Source: Strigops habroptila
Taxonomy: Eukaryota; Chordata; Aves; Psittaciformes; Psittacidae
NCBI RefSeq assembly: GCF_004027225.2
Contig: NC_044278.2
Span: 102,044,743-102,108,742 of the forward strand
Reading direction: 5' to 3'
Length of the DNA: 64,000 nucleotides
The stretch's first letter is position 1, and each line of letters starts with the position of its first letter. The notes under the pieces were generated by a model. It searched no databases, was not told the origin of the DNA, and saw nothing but the letters and a program-made list of their open reading frames with translations. A program made the position numbers and the translations under genes. Shown piece after piece: positions 13,500 to 25,499 of the stretch.

Positions 13500-14210
13500 A
13501 CCCCATCACCCGGGCTGCCTGTCCCCATGCCCGGGGCGGCTGACCCCACCGGGCTCGCCAGCACGGTGTGAAATGAGGTCACAGGCGCTGCTGATAAGAT
13601 ACTCCTTGCGTAAGCGGCCAAAACAAACTCGGTGGCGCCGTAAGCACTGCGCGGCAGCAGTGCCTGGCATGCCGCTGCTCGGGGCTGACACCGCTGAACT
13701 CCTAAGCCGGCGCAGGCTTCCAGCAGCAACCCCACGCGTCCTGGCACGGGTACAAACACCCTCCTCCTCCTTCGCTGGGTGAGGGCTGCCTGCGGGCCGC
13801 CACCAGGCCGGGGCTTCCCTCCACGGCCCGCCCCTGCCCGCCCGCCGCAGCGCCCCGCCCGCCGGCCGCACGGGGCTAAGGGGCACCGCGGCGAGATGGC
13901 GGCGCCCAGCCTCGTCCTCTCGGCGGCCGCGGAGGGCGGTGACAGGGCGCGGGGGACACTGGGGACACTCCTCCGCTGAGGGACGCAGCTGTCATCCTTG
14001 TCCCGGCTGTCGGTGTCACGCACCGCCGGCACTGCGTGACCTCCGCCCGGTGCGGGGCGGCGGAGAGCGGGCGGCGGGGGGCGGTGCCGGTGCTGGTGCC
14101 GGTCAGGTGCGCTGAGGAGGGGTCTCGTTGATGGGGTGTCCGGTCGGGGAGAGGCTGCCAGCGCAGCGTGCCGGCGGGTCGGGTGTGCTTTCACGTCCTG
14201 AGAGTAACTG
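13500..14210 (+). promoter_or_regulatory. SLC46A3: CpG island, probable SLC46A3 promoter and 5' noncoding exon
   Basis: This stretch is sharply richer in GC and CpG than the AT-rich flanks and ends just before SLC46A3 exon 2. It holds GC-box-like runs and a GAGATGGCGGC element resembling a YY1 site at about 13893-13903. A noncoding first exon must lie here because exon 2 begins with a splice acceptor. CAG|GTGCGC at 14106/14107 is one possible donor, but the transcription start and exon 1 border are not determined. The long minus-strand open frame across this island looks like a GC-composition artefact. Confidence 0.75.
13896..13979 (+). other. Possible upstream ORF in the SLC46A3 5' leader (27 codons)
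   Basis: An ATG in a purine-rich context (GCGAGATGGCG) opens a 27-codon frame that closes with TGA inside the CpG island. If transcription starts upstream of it, this would be an upstream ORF in the SLC46A3 leader. It could equally be a YY1-type promoter element downstream of, or at, the start site. No family similarity was recognised. Confidence 0.3.
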
Positions 14211-14253
14211 CGTTTTGTTTTCTGATACACAGGATTAAACCCCAGGCCCAGAA

Positions 14254-14445
14254 ATGAGGAAGGTTTTGTTTGTGGAGCCTGTCATTTTCATCTACGTGTT
14301 TGCGTCTTCCCTGACGAGCCCGCTGGTGCAGCAGTTCATCTACCGGCAGCTCTGGGAGGAAGAGTACAATTCCACTTTTGTAAGCAATAGCAGTGTCAGT
14401 CACTGCGAGCAGAATAAAAGTAGCCCGGCTTATATCAAGCAGAAG
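14254..14445 (+). CDS. SLC46A3: SLC46A3 coding exon 1 (residues 1-64)
   Basis: The exon begins after an acceptor ending at 14232 (ACACAG) and has 21 noncoding bases before the ATG. It codes for the first transmembrane helix (about residues 5-25) and the glycosylated luminal loop. The donor is AAG|GTAAGA at 14445/14446, and the break falls between codons (phase 0). Confidence 0.94.
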
Positions 14446-17400
14446 GTAAGAGGGGGGAAAATAAGTAACAACTGTAAATAAACTTACAGCCAGGGCGTGC
14501 TGCCTCAGAGTCACCTCCTTTTGTATTACCTTACTTAACCTTTTATATACAGAAAAGCAGTGGTTTTCTAACCCGCTGTCACTGCTGTCTCATTGCTCTT
14601 GTATTGCACTGTAGGTAGTTGAGTGCTTTAAAGGCAACAATTTGCCTCCAGGCAGATGCTGAGATAAATTCTTAGGAGTTGAAAATCGTCTTAGAGGTCC
14701 GGGCCCAAATTGGCATTGGGCTGACATTACAGTGGGTGCAGCTGAGGGCTCCTCCTTCCAGTAACACTTGTGCATGTGTTCATGAGCCATCAGTCTGTCT
14801 TTTGTGACTTCTAGTGTTCTTTGTAACTGTGTAAAGTCTAGCAAATGTCCTATAATTTTCAGGAATAAGATCTAGTTTAGAATATATTTATTTCAGATGA
14901 TTTACAAGGATGAGGAAAGGGAGAGATTAAAATTTAAAAAAACCCTGTAATTTTAAAATGTGGAAAAAATTTTAACTGATCTTTGCACAATCAAATATAA
15001 TTGATGGTTCACCATTCAAAGTGCTAGTCTGCCTTGTTGAAATGCAAAGACGTCAAGGTGACAGCTTTGCCATGGCAGAGGGAACACATTTCCAGAAGAG
15101 GTGCAACAGAACCATCTTTGGCAACAAGTGGCAGTTAGGTTGGATTAAGTGGAACATGAAACCACTGTAGGGTCAGAAAAGTAGATGACTCAGCCTGTAA
15201 ATTGCGCAGAAGATGGAGTTATGGAAACAGTCACTGGCATTCCCCTATGCTGCTGAAAAGGTGGCACTTGAAAATTTTTGCTCACCCCCCAGAATTGAAC
15301 CTCTGATGTGCTCTGTATGCACAAGACTGAGCATCTGAGATTATCTGTCTCATTTGTCATATGTAAAAAAACATTTTTAATGGCTGAAGGTGTTCAAAGA
15401 AATAATTCAGGATTTTTAACATGGAGTAGGTTCTTCCTCATGTGACAGAAGCCAGTCTTAGTAGAAAGAATGTGAAAGGAAAAAGGTCAATAGAATTGTA
15501 GTCCAGCATACTTTCCTCAGCTGACCAATCAGCCGTATGCCACGCACTGGAATTGATTAGGAGACAATAACCATTATTGTCTGAGAAATGCGTGTACATT
15601 ACTTCCCCAAAGTGTTTACTTTAGTATTGGCTCCACATTTCGTGCCATGTTTGGGCATTTTGTCATGCGGAATGAACAGCTCTAGGAAAACTATACGTGG
15701 TGCATACAGTTCTAATCACAGAGCCCCTCAAGAAACCTACATTTCACAAACATTTCTGCAGTTTTCACTTGCCAAAAACCTCCCAGGTTCAACCTGATTT
15801 TCAAATTATGACCACTTATGGTTCAGGATATAAGACTTTGATATTTCTTTTTGCAAAACAGTGAAGCAGAGTACTTAATTTCAATTGAAGTTCAGGTAGC
15901 ATCTCTGAGTGATGTGGTGGTGAATTCACACATTACAGGTTTTTTGGCATAGAGATTACAAAGTATAATTAACTTCATATTTAACACGACTCTTTCAAGA
16001 CAGTAGTTGAATAATGACCAATAGAACCTCTTCATTTCCCTTTCCTGCCAAATTTCCATTCCCTCCATTTCAATGATTGCCAGCAGGGCGTGAGCTTTTG
16101 AACAATTATACTCTTGTCTGGATGTCTTGCCTGCATTTTGGTACCACACTAGTTATCATAGTATAAGAATGTAAAATGCATAGAATAAGAATGGTAAAAT
16201 CCCCATTAATTTCAGTGGAACCCGGTCTCTGTGCTGAGTAATACGCTTGTGTATGGGTCAAAGAGTAGATCCAGTAACTCAGTCCCAACCCCTTTCCTGA
16301 GGATATGTGAAGTATGAGTTCTGGATTTTTCAAGACCATCCTAACTAACTTATGTTTGCAGATGTTGTAAATTTTGCTGTCAGGAGTGTTCCCAACAGGC
16401 CCTGTTTGGCATTAACTTTTTGAAGAACAACTTCCCTTACTAGCTGATTTAGTATAAATCCTTCCGTTCTGAAAATGGAGAAGCTTTATACTAATCTCAT
16501 CTGTTTCAAAGCAAAATGTAAAAGGAAGTTAAAGACAAAAATCACTTGGAGCCTGCAAAAAAGTAGAATATAGTTCAAAATGGATAGTATTTGCAGCATT
16601 TAGATTAATTATTTCCTACAGTATGAAAGAAATTAGTCATTTTACAATAAAATGAGTTCAAAGGTCATTTGAATACAAGCTGAAGCTGTTTAATCACTGG
16701 CTCGGATAATTACTTTTCTTTTTTTTATTATCTCTGAAAGAGCTATGTTGTTAAACATTATTTGTCATCCAGCTTATTTATTATCCAATCCATGCATTTT
16801 TAATTTTGTGAGTCTGTTAATTTATCATGTCCTGTACATTGTTCAGTCTTAGGTGCTGCACTTTTCTCTTAATATAATCCTTATATAAGCGAATTGCTTA
16901 TTCATTTTCATTCTTTAAATTTTGAAATCTGTGATTTTAAGAACTATTTCTGTCCACCATGAGTACAACTTCTTTTCAAAGTAGAGTGCATTTGTAGATT
17001 AAAAAACCAGACATTTCTTTTCAAATTTATGTAGTTCCATTGATTATTTAATAAAGTTACATGGTTTTAAAGCAGCTGGAGGTTTGACCTATCATTTTCT
17101 ATATTTCTTTCCATTGACTTTATAAAAACGTAAAGTAGGCAGTTGAGTGCCTTACACTCTAAATGGAGTTTTCCTGTACTTCTGTCTTTTAGTCTTGTCT
17201 GTAAACAAATTTATGTCAGCAAGTTTATGGTCATTTGCAGTATCTGGGTGTGTAGCCATGTTCCTTACATTGCACAACTACTTCCAAAACAACGAAACCC
17301 AAGTCGCTGCTTTCCTTCAGTTTTACACTTCATTATTGTTTGGCAGTAAAATTTGTATTGTATGGTTAATGTGTGTTGAGATGATACATAATAACATTCA

Positions 17401-20400
17401 GTTTTATTTCTAATGTATTAGCATTTGTTTAACGCACGTGTCTTTGAAGATGATGATCCTAGTAAAGAAGCAATGCCTGTAACTACATCGAGTGCTCTTT
17501 GTCAGCAGGGGAGAGTTAAAGACCAGAATATAATTTTCCATCTTGGTTTGTTCAGTCTTTATGGTTTTGACCCTTTCAGGGTGACAACAGTGCTAGCTAG
17601 TGGGTGAATCCGTCACAAACGCTAAGGTAGTCAGACACCATGAAGGTAGAGAGTAAAAGACTCCAGAGTGCTGGGGATCTTGAGAGCTTTCCTCAAGGCC
17701 CTTGGAGTCAGTTGAATTTTCCTCTTGCAATAAAACTTGGTATCTTGTAAACAAAGGAAGACATTGAACTAGAAACTCAAGGTCTTTGCCTGTAAATTAT
17801 AAATATGAATATATAAAGCATTCAGCAGCTTTTAAAATTGCCCAAAGTACATCCCTGGAAATTCTAGGGTTCTCTCATCTTATGAATAGAACATAATCAG
17901 TGAGGATTATGTTAGCTGCAGAGGAAACACCTGAAACGTGGCATATAGGTGGCTTGAATACAGGCTGAAAATGACTTGAGAAGACTTACATGGCTGTACC
18001 TGCTGCGGACTGATGAGTGCAATCCCTGCCCAAATCAGTGGGATACCTCAGAAAACTTCAAGAAAACTTTCAGAGTGACTTCACTCTCTGCATCTGAAAG
18101 TTTATCTTACAGAGAGCAAAGGGTTTGTGTGAATTAAGTTACTACCTTTTCCCCTGCTACTCTTCTGTCTGATCAGGTGGTTGTCTTTGAGAGGGCTGTT
18201 ATGGCTCTGTCTGTCCAGCCTGCATTGATGCATTGAAAGCAAGATCTGAATTGGCCTGCTGAGCATCAGTTAGCAGCTGGCTTCATAACAAGATAGGGGT
18301 TTTTTTATCATCTTTAGTTCTTTTTTCTGCAGCCATTCCTGTTCCATTAACTGGTTGTTTTTTCAGCTACATTTGATTTTTATGCTTCTCTTAAAGAGGA
18401 ATTTTTCCCAGAATGGGTGTTTACAGTTTATTGTCATAGTGTTAGCTGCTGTTCCTCATTTGAATACCAACTGTAGCATACCTATAGAGACATCACTGAT
18501 CTGGGCAGTTTCTGAACCCAGAGCTTTCCAATGTTTTTAAAAAATAGTTAATTTACATATCTGTGAGTCAGTATAATTTTTAATGCCATGTTTCGCATTT
18601 GTGGTTGTTGTTATTAATGTTTTACACTGGGATGTCAGGGCAATTATTGATCTGTTTACTTGCACAATGTGCTAGTCAGTGAATTGTTTCTTGTAACCCC
18701 TCTCACTACAATTATCTGGGAGAAAAAACGATCTCTTGTGAATAGGGATCATGGGGTGTGCTCCCCAATCAAAGGCTGGTTTACGGCTGATTTCTGAGGG
18801 ATTAAAATAGACACATTGTCTTTTTGCCCTACGCTGTACTGAAGGAGACACTTAGTGTAAGCACCAGCACTGTAAGTGCTCTTGTAAATGCATGTTCAAA
18901 AGAATTGTTGTCTTGCCTCCCTTGAAACTTCTCTGACAAGAGTATTAGTAAGTCTATATCTGAGGAAGTAAGTTCTTGCTTAAAATGTAACAAGGGATGT
19001 TTGAGGAATATCAAAGGTAAAACTACAAAAGCAGGAGTCTTTGAATATGCAATTTCTTTGTTTTAGCAGTTACTGTAATATGCATTATCATAACATACTG
19101 TATTTTATTACATCATAATATATTATGTCACATAATTTTATAAAATTATACTGTATGTATTCTGTTTTATAATATAATTTATATTCTATAAATATGCACT
19201 GTCCTATTCATTATATTGCATGCTAATCATTATACAAGTGTAATATTATTATAGATTATATACATTTTTTCCAATGTATTATAGTATTTACAATGATTTT
19301 TGTTTTCTCTTTTCAGGTAGTTCAAGAAAAGGCCTCTGTTTTTAATATGCAATTAGACTTAACTGGGGCTGTTCCCAGCCTTATAGTTGCCTTTGTCATT
19401 GTAGCTAATGGGGATCGCCAAGGACGCAAAAGATCTTTAGTTTTACCATCAGTGGGAGCTTTCGTTGCTAATATTTGCCTCACTGTAATATCATATTTTT
19501 CCTTGTCACTCTCTATCCTATTTGTGGTTGCATTCATTAGTGGACTGTTTGGGAGTATAGCAACTTTCCTTGGAGGAGGCTTTGCTTATATAGCAGATGT
19601 GTCTCATGATGAGAAGCAGAAAACAACACGAATTGCTGTTCTGGATTTGATTTTTGGAATTGTGTCTGGATTGGCAGGGCTGTCATCTGGCTATATTCTA
19701 AGGGGAATAGGCTTTATGTGGACATTTGTGACAGCATCTCTGCTTCACATTGTTAATATTATCTATATTGTATTTTTTCTGGAAGAAACAGTAGGTGTAT
19801 CTGAATTCCAGCATGAGGCACCAGGATCCTCTAAAGAACTTCTTAAAGAGACATTTTCTGGAGTGTATATGCTTTTTAAAACTTCCCCTTACAAGAAGAG
19901 AATTTTAATAATTGTGTTGCTTTTTACATTTATGATGTATTTGTTTACTGCGACCGGTGGGAGTTCGCTTTTTACACTGTATGAACTAGATGAGCCACTC
20001 TGCTGGGATGAAGTATACATTGGCTATGGAGCAGCTGCCTCCACTTCTATCTCTCTGACCAGTTTTTTTGGAGTTTACTTATTTTCTAAATGTCTCAAAG
20101 ACATTTATATTGTCTTTATCGGGATATTTTCTTACATTGGAGGAATGGTCATGGCTGCCTTTGCCAGAACTACCCTGCTCATGTTTTTAGGTGAGTTGTT
20201 TCATGGTCAACAATATATATGAAAATACTGCTATGTTATCTGTAGTGAGTGCAGTTGGTACATACTGGACTTACCGTCTTGAAAGGGTCATAGAGAAGTA
20301 AAATATACAAGGTTGGTTAGACTGACTTAGGATATAATTAAAATATGAAATGTATGGAGAGAGAATGGAATTACTTGCTTATGATTTGGTTTTAGTACCA

Positions 20401-23400
20401 TATGGATATATTAGATTTGCTAATTTCTCTGCGCTTGGATAATTGTTTCTCAGTGCACTTTGAGTTAGACTTTTCTATTGCCTTTTACTATATGGGGAAC
20501 TGAGCATTCAGAAGTATATGACTAATTCATTTGCAGTGTATTGGTAAAATCCCGTAGGTTTTTTTACTTCAAGATCTCATGACTGATTCATTGTTTTACA
20601 GTAAGAGTGCCATCTTTGCTCTGCTTTATGCCTATTCCTGTTCTCCGAGCCATGCTGTCAAAAGTGGTTCTCACTGGTGAACAGGGTAAGTAGAATTTGG
20701 TTTTAAACAATATAATAATATGGTATTTCAGAACAGAGATGCACCAAGACTGCCTTTAAACAAACAGATATGTACTGGCATTTTAAGACTGCTTTTCTTT
20801 CAAGTTCCATATAATATGACCCTGTGTCATGATATTAATGGATTTTGATTCTGGATTTAATATAAACAACATGTTTTAAAACTACTGCAAGTTTGAACTT
20901 TCAAATGAGATATTACTTTAAAAATAAAGACCATGAGGAACTTGAAGCTGAGAAGTGCTCAAGATTCATACTGCTGTGATTTTACAAGTGCTTCTACATT
21001 CACAAGATTTGGCATGCAGAGAGAGAGATATTTCTGTTATTCAGTCAATGTCACACTTAACAATTTAGAAAGGTAAGCAGTAGGTGGTCAACCTTCAAAG
21101 CACTTGAAAACAATTAGACTTGGATCCTGAGCTACGTATCTGGCTTCACAGGTGCCTTCACATGCCCTGAAAGATGTAACATGTTACTTCTCAAAGTCCT
21201 TTCCTTATGAAACACAGGAAAAAAGCATGTCAGGCCTCAAAGCACACTCTAGTGGCTTTGTATCTGTTGTGGCTCTAGTATCCCATATTTTGCTTTTGAG
21301 GAGCGTACACTTTCTAGAAGCATTCTCCTAATTTGTTTGGTTTTATTTTTTGAAAAGACTTATCTTTACACACTGAAACAAAGATCTCTTTGTACTTAAC
21401 TGTGCTAACATACACCTCGGTTTTTGTAGTTTCTTGGCATTCTTCAGAGCTTTGGCTACTGGAGTAGTTTGATGCAGTAATCAGGTTGCCTCTGGTCATC
21501 CTTTTCTGCTTACCCATTGTGATTTTGTTTATGTTCTCATAAATATGAATGCATCTTAGGAAAATGTGCTTAACAAGACACTGATGGGATAGGCTGCCAC
21601 CCCAATGGGTAGTTCAGTGCAAAAAAATGTTGTTTCTTTCTTTTCGAAACTGAGGAGATGTTTTTGTGCTGAACCAGCAGTCTTTGTTGCATCAGAGCCT
21701 TTTCCACATGTAAGAGTAAAGATTAGAGAAGGAAGAAACAGGGAAGACTAAAAATTGAGAGGAGAATGGGAAGAGGTAAGGGATGGAAATGTGTAGAACA
21801 TGGTTAGCGGGGGCGAGCAGTTTGAACTTCATGTGATAAGCAGATTCAAGAGAGTAGGTACGGTGACATAATAGTAGCAAAGAAAAATAGTTTTGATCAG
21901 GGAAATTGGTTTTGGGGTTTTGGGGTTTTTTTGCTTGTTTGGTTGGAGTTTTTTTCATTCAAAAACCAAGTCTTTTGTAGGAGTCCCCACAGAAGATAAT
22001 GAAGACATATGGTACTCAGGTGCTTGATACTTGCATATCAGCAAAAATACTCTAGATAGATCTTTCAAAACAAGTTTAAAAACTTCAGTACTTTGAAGAG
22101 GGTTTAGTTTTATATTGTTCTCTTTGTAATTCATCCGTTTGTTTTTGGCAGGTGCTGTGTTTGCTTGTATTGCCTGTTTAGAAGTTGTGATCGGCACTAT
22201 TTCACTTTCAGTTTTTAATATTCTTTATGCAGCTACCGTTGCATGGTTTTCAGGCTTTAGCTTCCTTGTATCAGCAGGCCTTTGTCTAATTCCACTGGCT
22301 GCCCTGTGGTAAGTATGGATCAAGAGGGTGCTTCTAACTGCTTTTGCCGGTAATTTCTGTTTTGACATGCATTAGACCTGAATGGTTTAGTGCAGTAGTT
22401 CTCAAACTTCAGTATTTTCTAGTGTGCTCTAGTTTCATGCTTTTTCTCTCAACACCTACCCCTCTACACCTTTGCTGGTGTAGATTTCCCATCATCAGTC
22501 CCATTCAGGCCCTGATCCATCTACATCTCCTCAGCTCTGTGTTGTGAACTTGCCACCTAGTTCCCCCAAACTGAAATCTAACCTGAGTGTACTACGCTGT
22601 ACCCTTGACTGCACGTTGTGTGTGTCCCTTGGTTTGAGATCTTTGCGTGGTCTTTCTTACAGGGAAGTCTTTCATGCAGAACAAAAGTAGTAGATCACTT
22701 GAAAGGCATGCGTTTAATTTTGCAATCTGAGCTCTTCTAGATGTTAGTGAGGGTTATAAATATCACTAATCACCCAGTGAATTTAATGGAAAGTTATCTG
22801 TCCTGGTCCTTGGTCATAGGTACCTTGTGACCCAGTACTATTAAAATCTGTAAAAGATCTGCACTAACTTAAGGGCTTATATGAATAAACCTCTAGACGT
22901 GTTTAAAAAACAAGCCTCTAGTGTTTGCATTTAATCGTATCTAATGACCATCTAGTAATACTGACAATGAAATATCATTATTCATGACTATTCACAACAG
23001 TGAAGTTCGCTTTACATTATTTCCAATACATTATGTCTTTTTAGGATGCTAGAACATAGATCTAAATGACAGAAGGATCACTTTTCATTAGATAGATTCA
23101 GGAAGGGAAAGCTTTTTTCCTTAAGAGGGTGGTACTCTTGCTTTCATCTTTTATCCTGATGCTTAGGATTTACCTCAGTCGCCTTTATCCCTAAATCAGC
23201 TGCATTTTAAGTTTTAAAGAGGCAGTGATAATGCTGTAGATTTAGAACGTTTCACATAATTTCAAGTCTGTGCCTGCCTCACTGCATTGTTTTACACAGT
23301 CTATTCAGAGAAGCTGGCAGTGTGCCCAGGGTGGCCAGGAAGGCCAGGAGCACCCTGGCTTGTATCAGAAATAGTGTGTCCAGCAGGCCTAGGGAAGTGA

Positions 23401-24215
23401 CTGTCCCCCTGTACTCGGCACTGGTGACGCTGCACCACCAATACTGTGTTCAGTTTTGGGCCACTCCATTTAAAGGTCTTTTTTTAACCTAAACTATTCT
23501 ATGATTCTAAGTTGCACTAATGGTAACTTTAGACTGAGGTAGTGATGGGTCTCAGACCCAAGGGATTCTTGTGTGTGTGAATACTTTTCAGTAGAGTAGT
23601 AAAAACATGAGGAATTCAGTTATATTAACAAAGGGTTTAGTTGAGTGCTGTATGGTAGAGAAAGCTAAGCAAGCACTCTCTTCTATGCAAAATGTAACAG
23701 GTATGTATCATCAATTAGTCCATCCTGCAATCAGGACTGTAGTCCATCATCACTATAGGTTTTTGAAAGTTCTTTTTCTTTTCTGCCATTAGTGTTTCAG
23801 ATATCCCACCCTTTAAGTAACCTTTCTCTAGAACCTTTTTTTTGATACTGTCATGCAATGTTACTGTTTGAGAGCAGAAAGGGTAGATGTTCCAGTCTGT
23901 AATAAATCAGGTATTTAGTGCTTATCAAAGATAGCAGTAATGATATTGTCTAATTGGTGTAATAGGGGCAAGCACTGTCATTGCTTTTGCTTACTAGGAT
24001 ACCTCAGCAGCTTTGAGCCACAGAAGATGGCTGTAACAGAGCTATCAAGTGCATTTGTTGGTGCTGCATCAGCATGCTATCCTTAACTATCTCAGCCAAA
24101 GATATCTATCTTATCTGTGTCTTACAGCTGGCTTCTGTGCACAAGCTGGAATGAGGAAGACTTGGCTCTGCTTGTACCTGAAGAAGTATCCAGCATAGAG
24201 AGCATTGATAGTTGA
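14254..24215 (+). CDS. SLC46A3: SLC46A3, lysosomal MFS transporter (whole coding span, 5 coding exons)
   Basis: Solute carrier family 46 member 3, a 12-helix major facilitator protein. Family knowledge places it in the lysosomal membrane, exporting steroid and bile-acid conjugates, muramyl peptides and antibody-drug-conjugate catabolites, with a link to copper homeostasis. The coding parts 14254-14445, 19317-20190, 20602-20685, 22152-22308 and 24128-24215 join in frame at GT/AG borders to give 464 residues; the human protein is about 461. Visible marks are the N-terminal KVLFVEPVIF stretch, NST/NSS/NKS glycosylation sequons in the first luminal loop (about residues 39-56), the MFS loop signature GDRQGRK at about 96-102, ELDEPLCW, and MLSKVV before the last helices. 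The C-terminal tail has an acidic dileucine motif (EDLALL, about 446-451) that would suit lysosomal sorting. The start is the first ATG after the exon 2 acceptor and matches the family N terminus. The gene converges on POMP. Identity is highly confident; the 5' noncoding exon is not fixed. Confidence 0.96.
14446..19316 (+). other. SLC46A3: SLC46A3 intron after coding exon 1
   Basis: A 4.9-kb AT-rich intron with GT/AG borders. No additional exon, RNA gene or young transposon is recognised in it; the AT-rich tract lies at its 3' end. Confidence 0.75.
19065..19300 (+). repeat. AT-rich tract upstream of the large SLC46A3 exon
   Basis: About 230 bases of T/A-dominated sequence with many TATAAT/ATAATAT-type words immediately precede the splice acceptor at 19316. 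It is low in complexity but not a simple tandem repeat. Confidence 0.7.
19317..20190 (+). CDS. SLC46A3: SLC46A3 coding exon 2 (residues 65-355, large exon)
   Basis: The acceptor is TTTTCAG|GTAGTT at 19316/19317 and the donor is TTTTTAG|GTGAGT at 20190/20191. The 874-nt exon codes for most of the transporter: helices 2 to about 9, the MFS loop signature D-R-x-G-R between helices 2 and 3, and the conserved ELDEPLCWDEV segment. It ends one base into a codon, which is completed as valine by the next exon. The frame is open throughout with no stops or frameshifts. Confidence 0.95.
20602..20685 (+). CDS. SLC46A3: SLC46A3 coding exon 3 (residues 356-384)
   Basis: The acceptor is TTTTACAG at 20601 and the donor is GG|GTAAGT at 20685/20686. 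This 84-nt exon codes for VRVPSLLCFM...MLSKVVLTGEQG. That matches the family stretch around the tenth helix and the conserved MLSKVV...EQG loop. It is too short to stand out as an open frame and was found from family similarity and phase. Confidence 0.93.
22152..22308 (+). CDS. SLC46A3: SLC46A3 coding exon 4 (residues 384-436)
   Basis: The acceptor is TTTGGCAG at 22151 and the donor is TG|GTAAGT at 22308/22309. The 157-nt exon completes the glycine codon from the previous exon. It codes for the last two membrane helices, including GAVFACIACLE and ATVAWFSGFSFLVSAG, which parallel the human protein closely. Confidence 0.93.
23290..23512 (+). mobile_element. CR1 LINE relic in the last SLC46A3 intron
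   Basis: Diverged CR1 ORF2 sequence (GGCCAGGAAGGCCAGGAGCA... and CTGTACTCGGCACTGGTGA...CTGTGTTCAGTTTTGGGCCA) joins directly to a tail ending in ACTATTCTATGATTCT. An internal deletion has removed most of the ORF 3' part. It lies between the last two SLC46A3 exons in the gene's own orientation and away from splice sites. Confidence 0.85.
24128..24215 (+). CDS. SLC46A3: SLC46A3 last coding exon (residues 436-464, stop)
   Basis: The acceptor is CTTACAG at 24127. The exon completes a cysteine codon, then reads WLLCTSWNEEDLALLVPEEV...SIDS and TGA at 24213-24215. This is the cytosolic C-terminal tail, which is acidic and carries the ExxxLL pattern of adaptor-binding dileucine signals. The 3' UTR probably runs to the poly(A) signal at 24389. 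Confidence 0.92.
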
Positions 24216-24388
24216 ACAAAGGATTCATCTACTTGGATTTTCTAATCTGACATGCAGTGGCAGAGATCATTATGTCATACAGAGACCACAGAGAGAACAC
24301 AACAGTTGCAGATGCAATCTCAAAGTGGCCCTGTGGCAAAAAGCACTAAATTGGTAGCACTCTATATCCAGTCTCTTTTTAGCACTTT

Positions 24389-24394
24389 AATAAA
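24389..24394 (+). terminator. SLC46A3: Poly(A) signal of SLC46A3
   Basis: A canonical AATAAA lies 174 bases past the SLC46A3 stop codon and predicts a short 3' UTR of about 200 bases ending near 24410. Longer alternative 3' ends cannot be excluded from sequence alone. Confidence 0.7.
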
Positions 24395-24589
24395 GCTAGC
24401 TCTTATACTTAACTAGGCAAATAGTAGGCTGGCAATGGAGATTTTAATGCTGCTTTCAACATGAAGAAAAAAAAAAAATAAGGTAGGATGATACTCTTTG
24501 CACTTACTTACCCTTTCCCCAGTTTGAGAATGTCAGCTGTGGATTGTGATGCATCTTGTATCATTTTAAGTGGGGTGACAGCGATAAGC

Positions 24590-24912
24590 TTATCAACTCT
24601 CTACAACTACATGAAAGTAAGGATGGAGAGAGGAGGTGGCTGATCTCTTTTCCCAAGTAATAAGTGATAGGTCAAGAAGTCACAGCCTCAAGCTGCTCCA
24701 GGGGAGGTTTAGATTGGATATTAGGAAAAATTTCTTCACTGAAAGGGAGATCAGGCATTGGAACAGGCTGCCCAGGGCAGTGGTGGAGTCACTGTCCCTT
24801 GAAGTGCTCAAAAACCGGGCAGATGAGGCCCCTAGTGATATGGCAGTCCTGGAGTAAAGGTTGGACTTGATGATTTTAAGTGTCTTTTCCAACCTGGTTG
24901 ATTCTATGAAAA
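24590..24912 (+). mobile_element. CR1 LINE 3' fragment, older subfamily
   Basis: Sense-oriented remnant just past the SLC46A3 3' end. It carries the CR1 signature GGGGAGGTTTAGATTGGATA, a degraded RALPVVESLSLEVLK-type end, and the tail TTTTCCAACCTGGTTGATTC. The tail differs from the ATTCTATG copies elsewhere, which points to another CR1 subfamily. Confidence 0.85.
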
Positions 24913-25499
24913 ACTCCAAGAGTACTGGCAATTCTGCTGCAGCCAGTGGAGCTCATGCCAGCTGAGGATGTGGTCCACTGTGTACATCTTAATAGGCCTG
25001 TCTTAATGGTGAAGCCCCCAAACCTATCTAAAATGACTAAATTAAAAGGTAGTTTTTTCAGAAAGCAACCCAACTGGAGGCAGTACTTGCACCTGCTGTA
25101 AGTAGATACTGCTCTGCAGTTCACAGAGAGTATCTGTGCAAGTTTAATGTATGATGTGTGGACCTTGCCTGTGACTCAGTTCTTAAAATGGATTTTCACA
25201 CAGAAATGTCATACTTATTTCCAGCTTGCAGAGTGTGAAGTTAGGCCTTTGCCTACAATTTGCAGAGGCATATTGCACATTTATTTTTATAGTTTTCAAT
25301 ATATTAGGGTCTGGATACAGAGACCTATTTTTTTGCCCCATAGATACTTCTGATTTTCTAGTTAATTGGCTGTACTTGGCTTAAATGTTTCTTCTAGTGA
25401 AAGGCTGTAATAGCATTTCTTTGCAGTGGATCTTGGATCATTTTTTTAACAACCCTGAAATGAGGTGACCAAATCTGAATCATGTACCTAATCATCTTG

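Noticed and set aside
13379-14230. 283-codon minus-strand open frame across the CpG island
   Set aside because: The frame is long because stop codons are rare in GC-rich DNA. The translation is proline/arginine/alanine-rich low complexity and it overlaps the SLC46A3 promoter. No domain is visible.
24636-24857. Plus-strand 73-codon frame after SLC46A3
   Set aside because: The sequence is the C-terminal end of CR1 ORF2 (RFRLDIRKNFFTEREIRHWN type), not a host gene.
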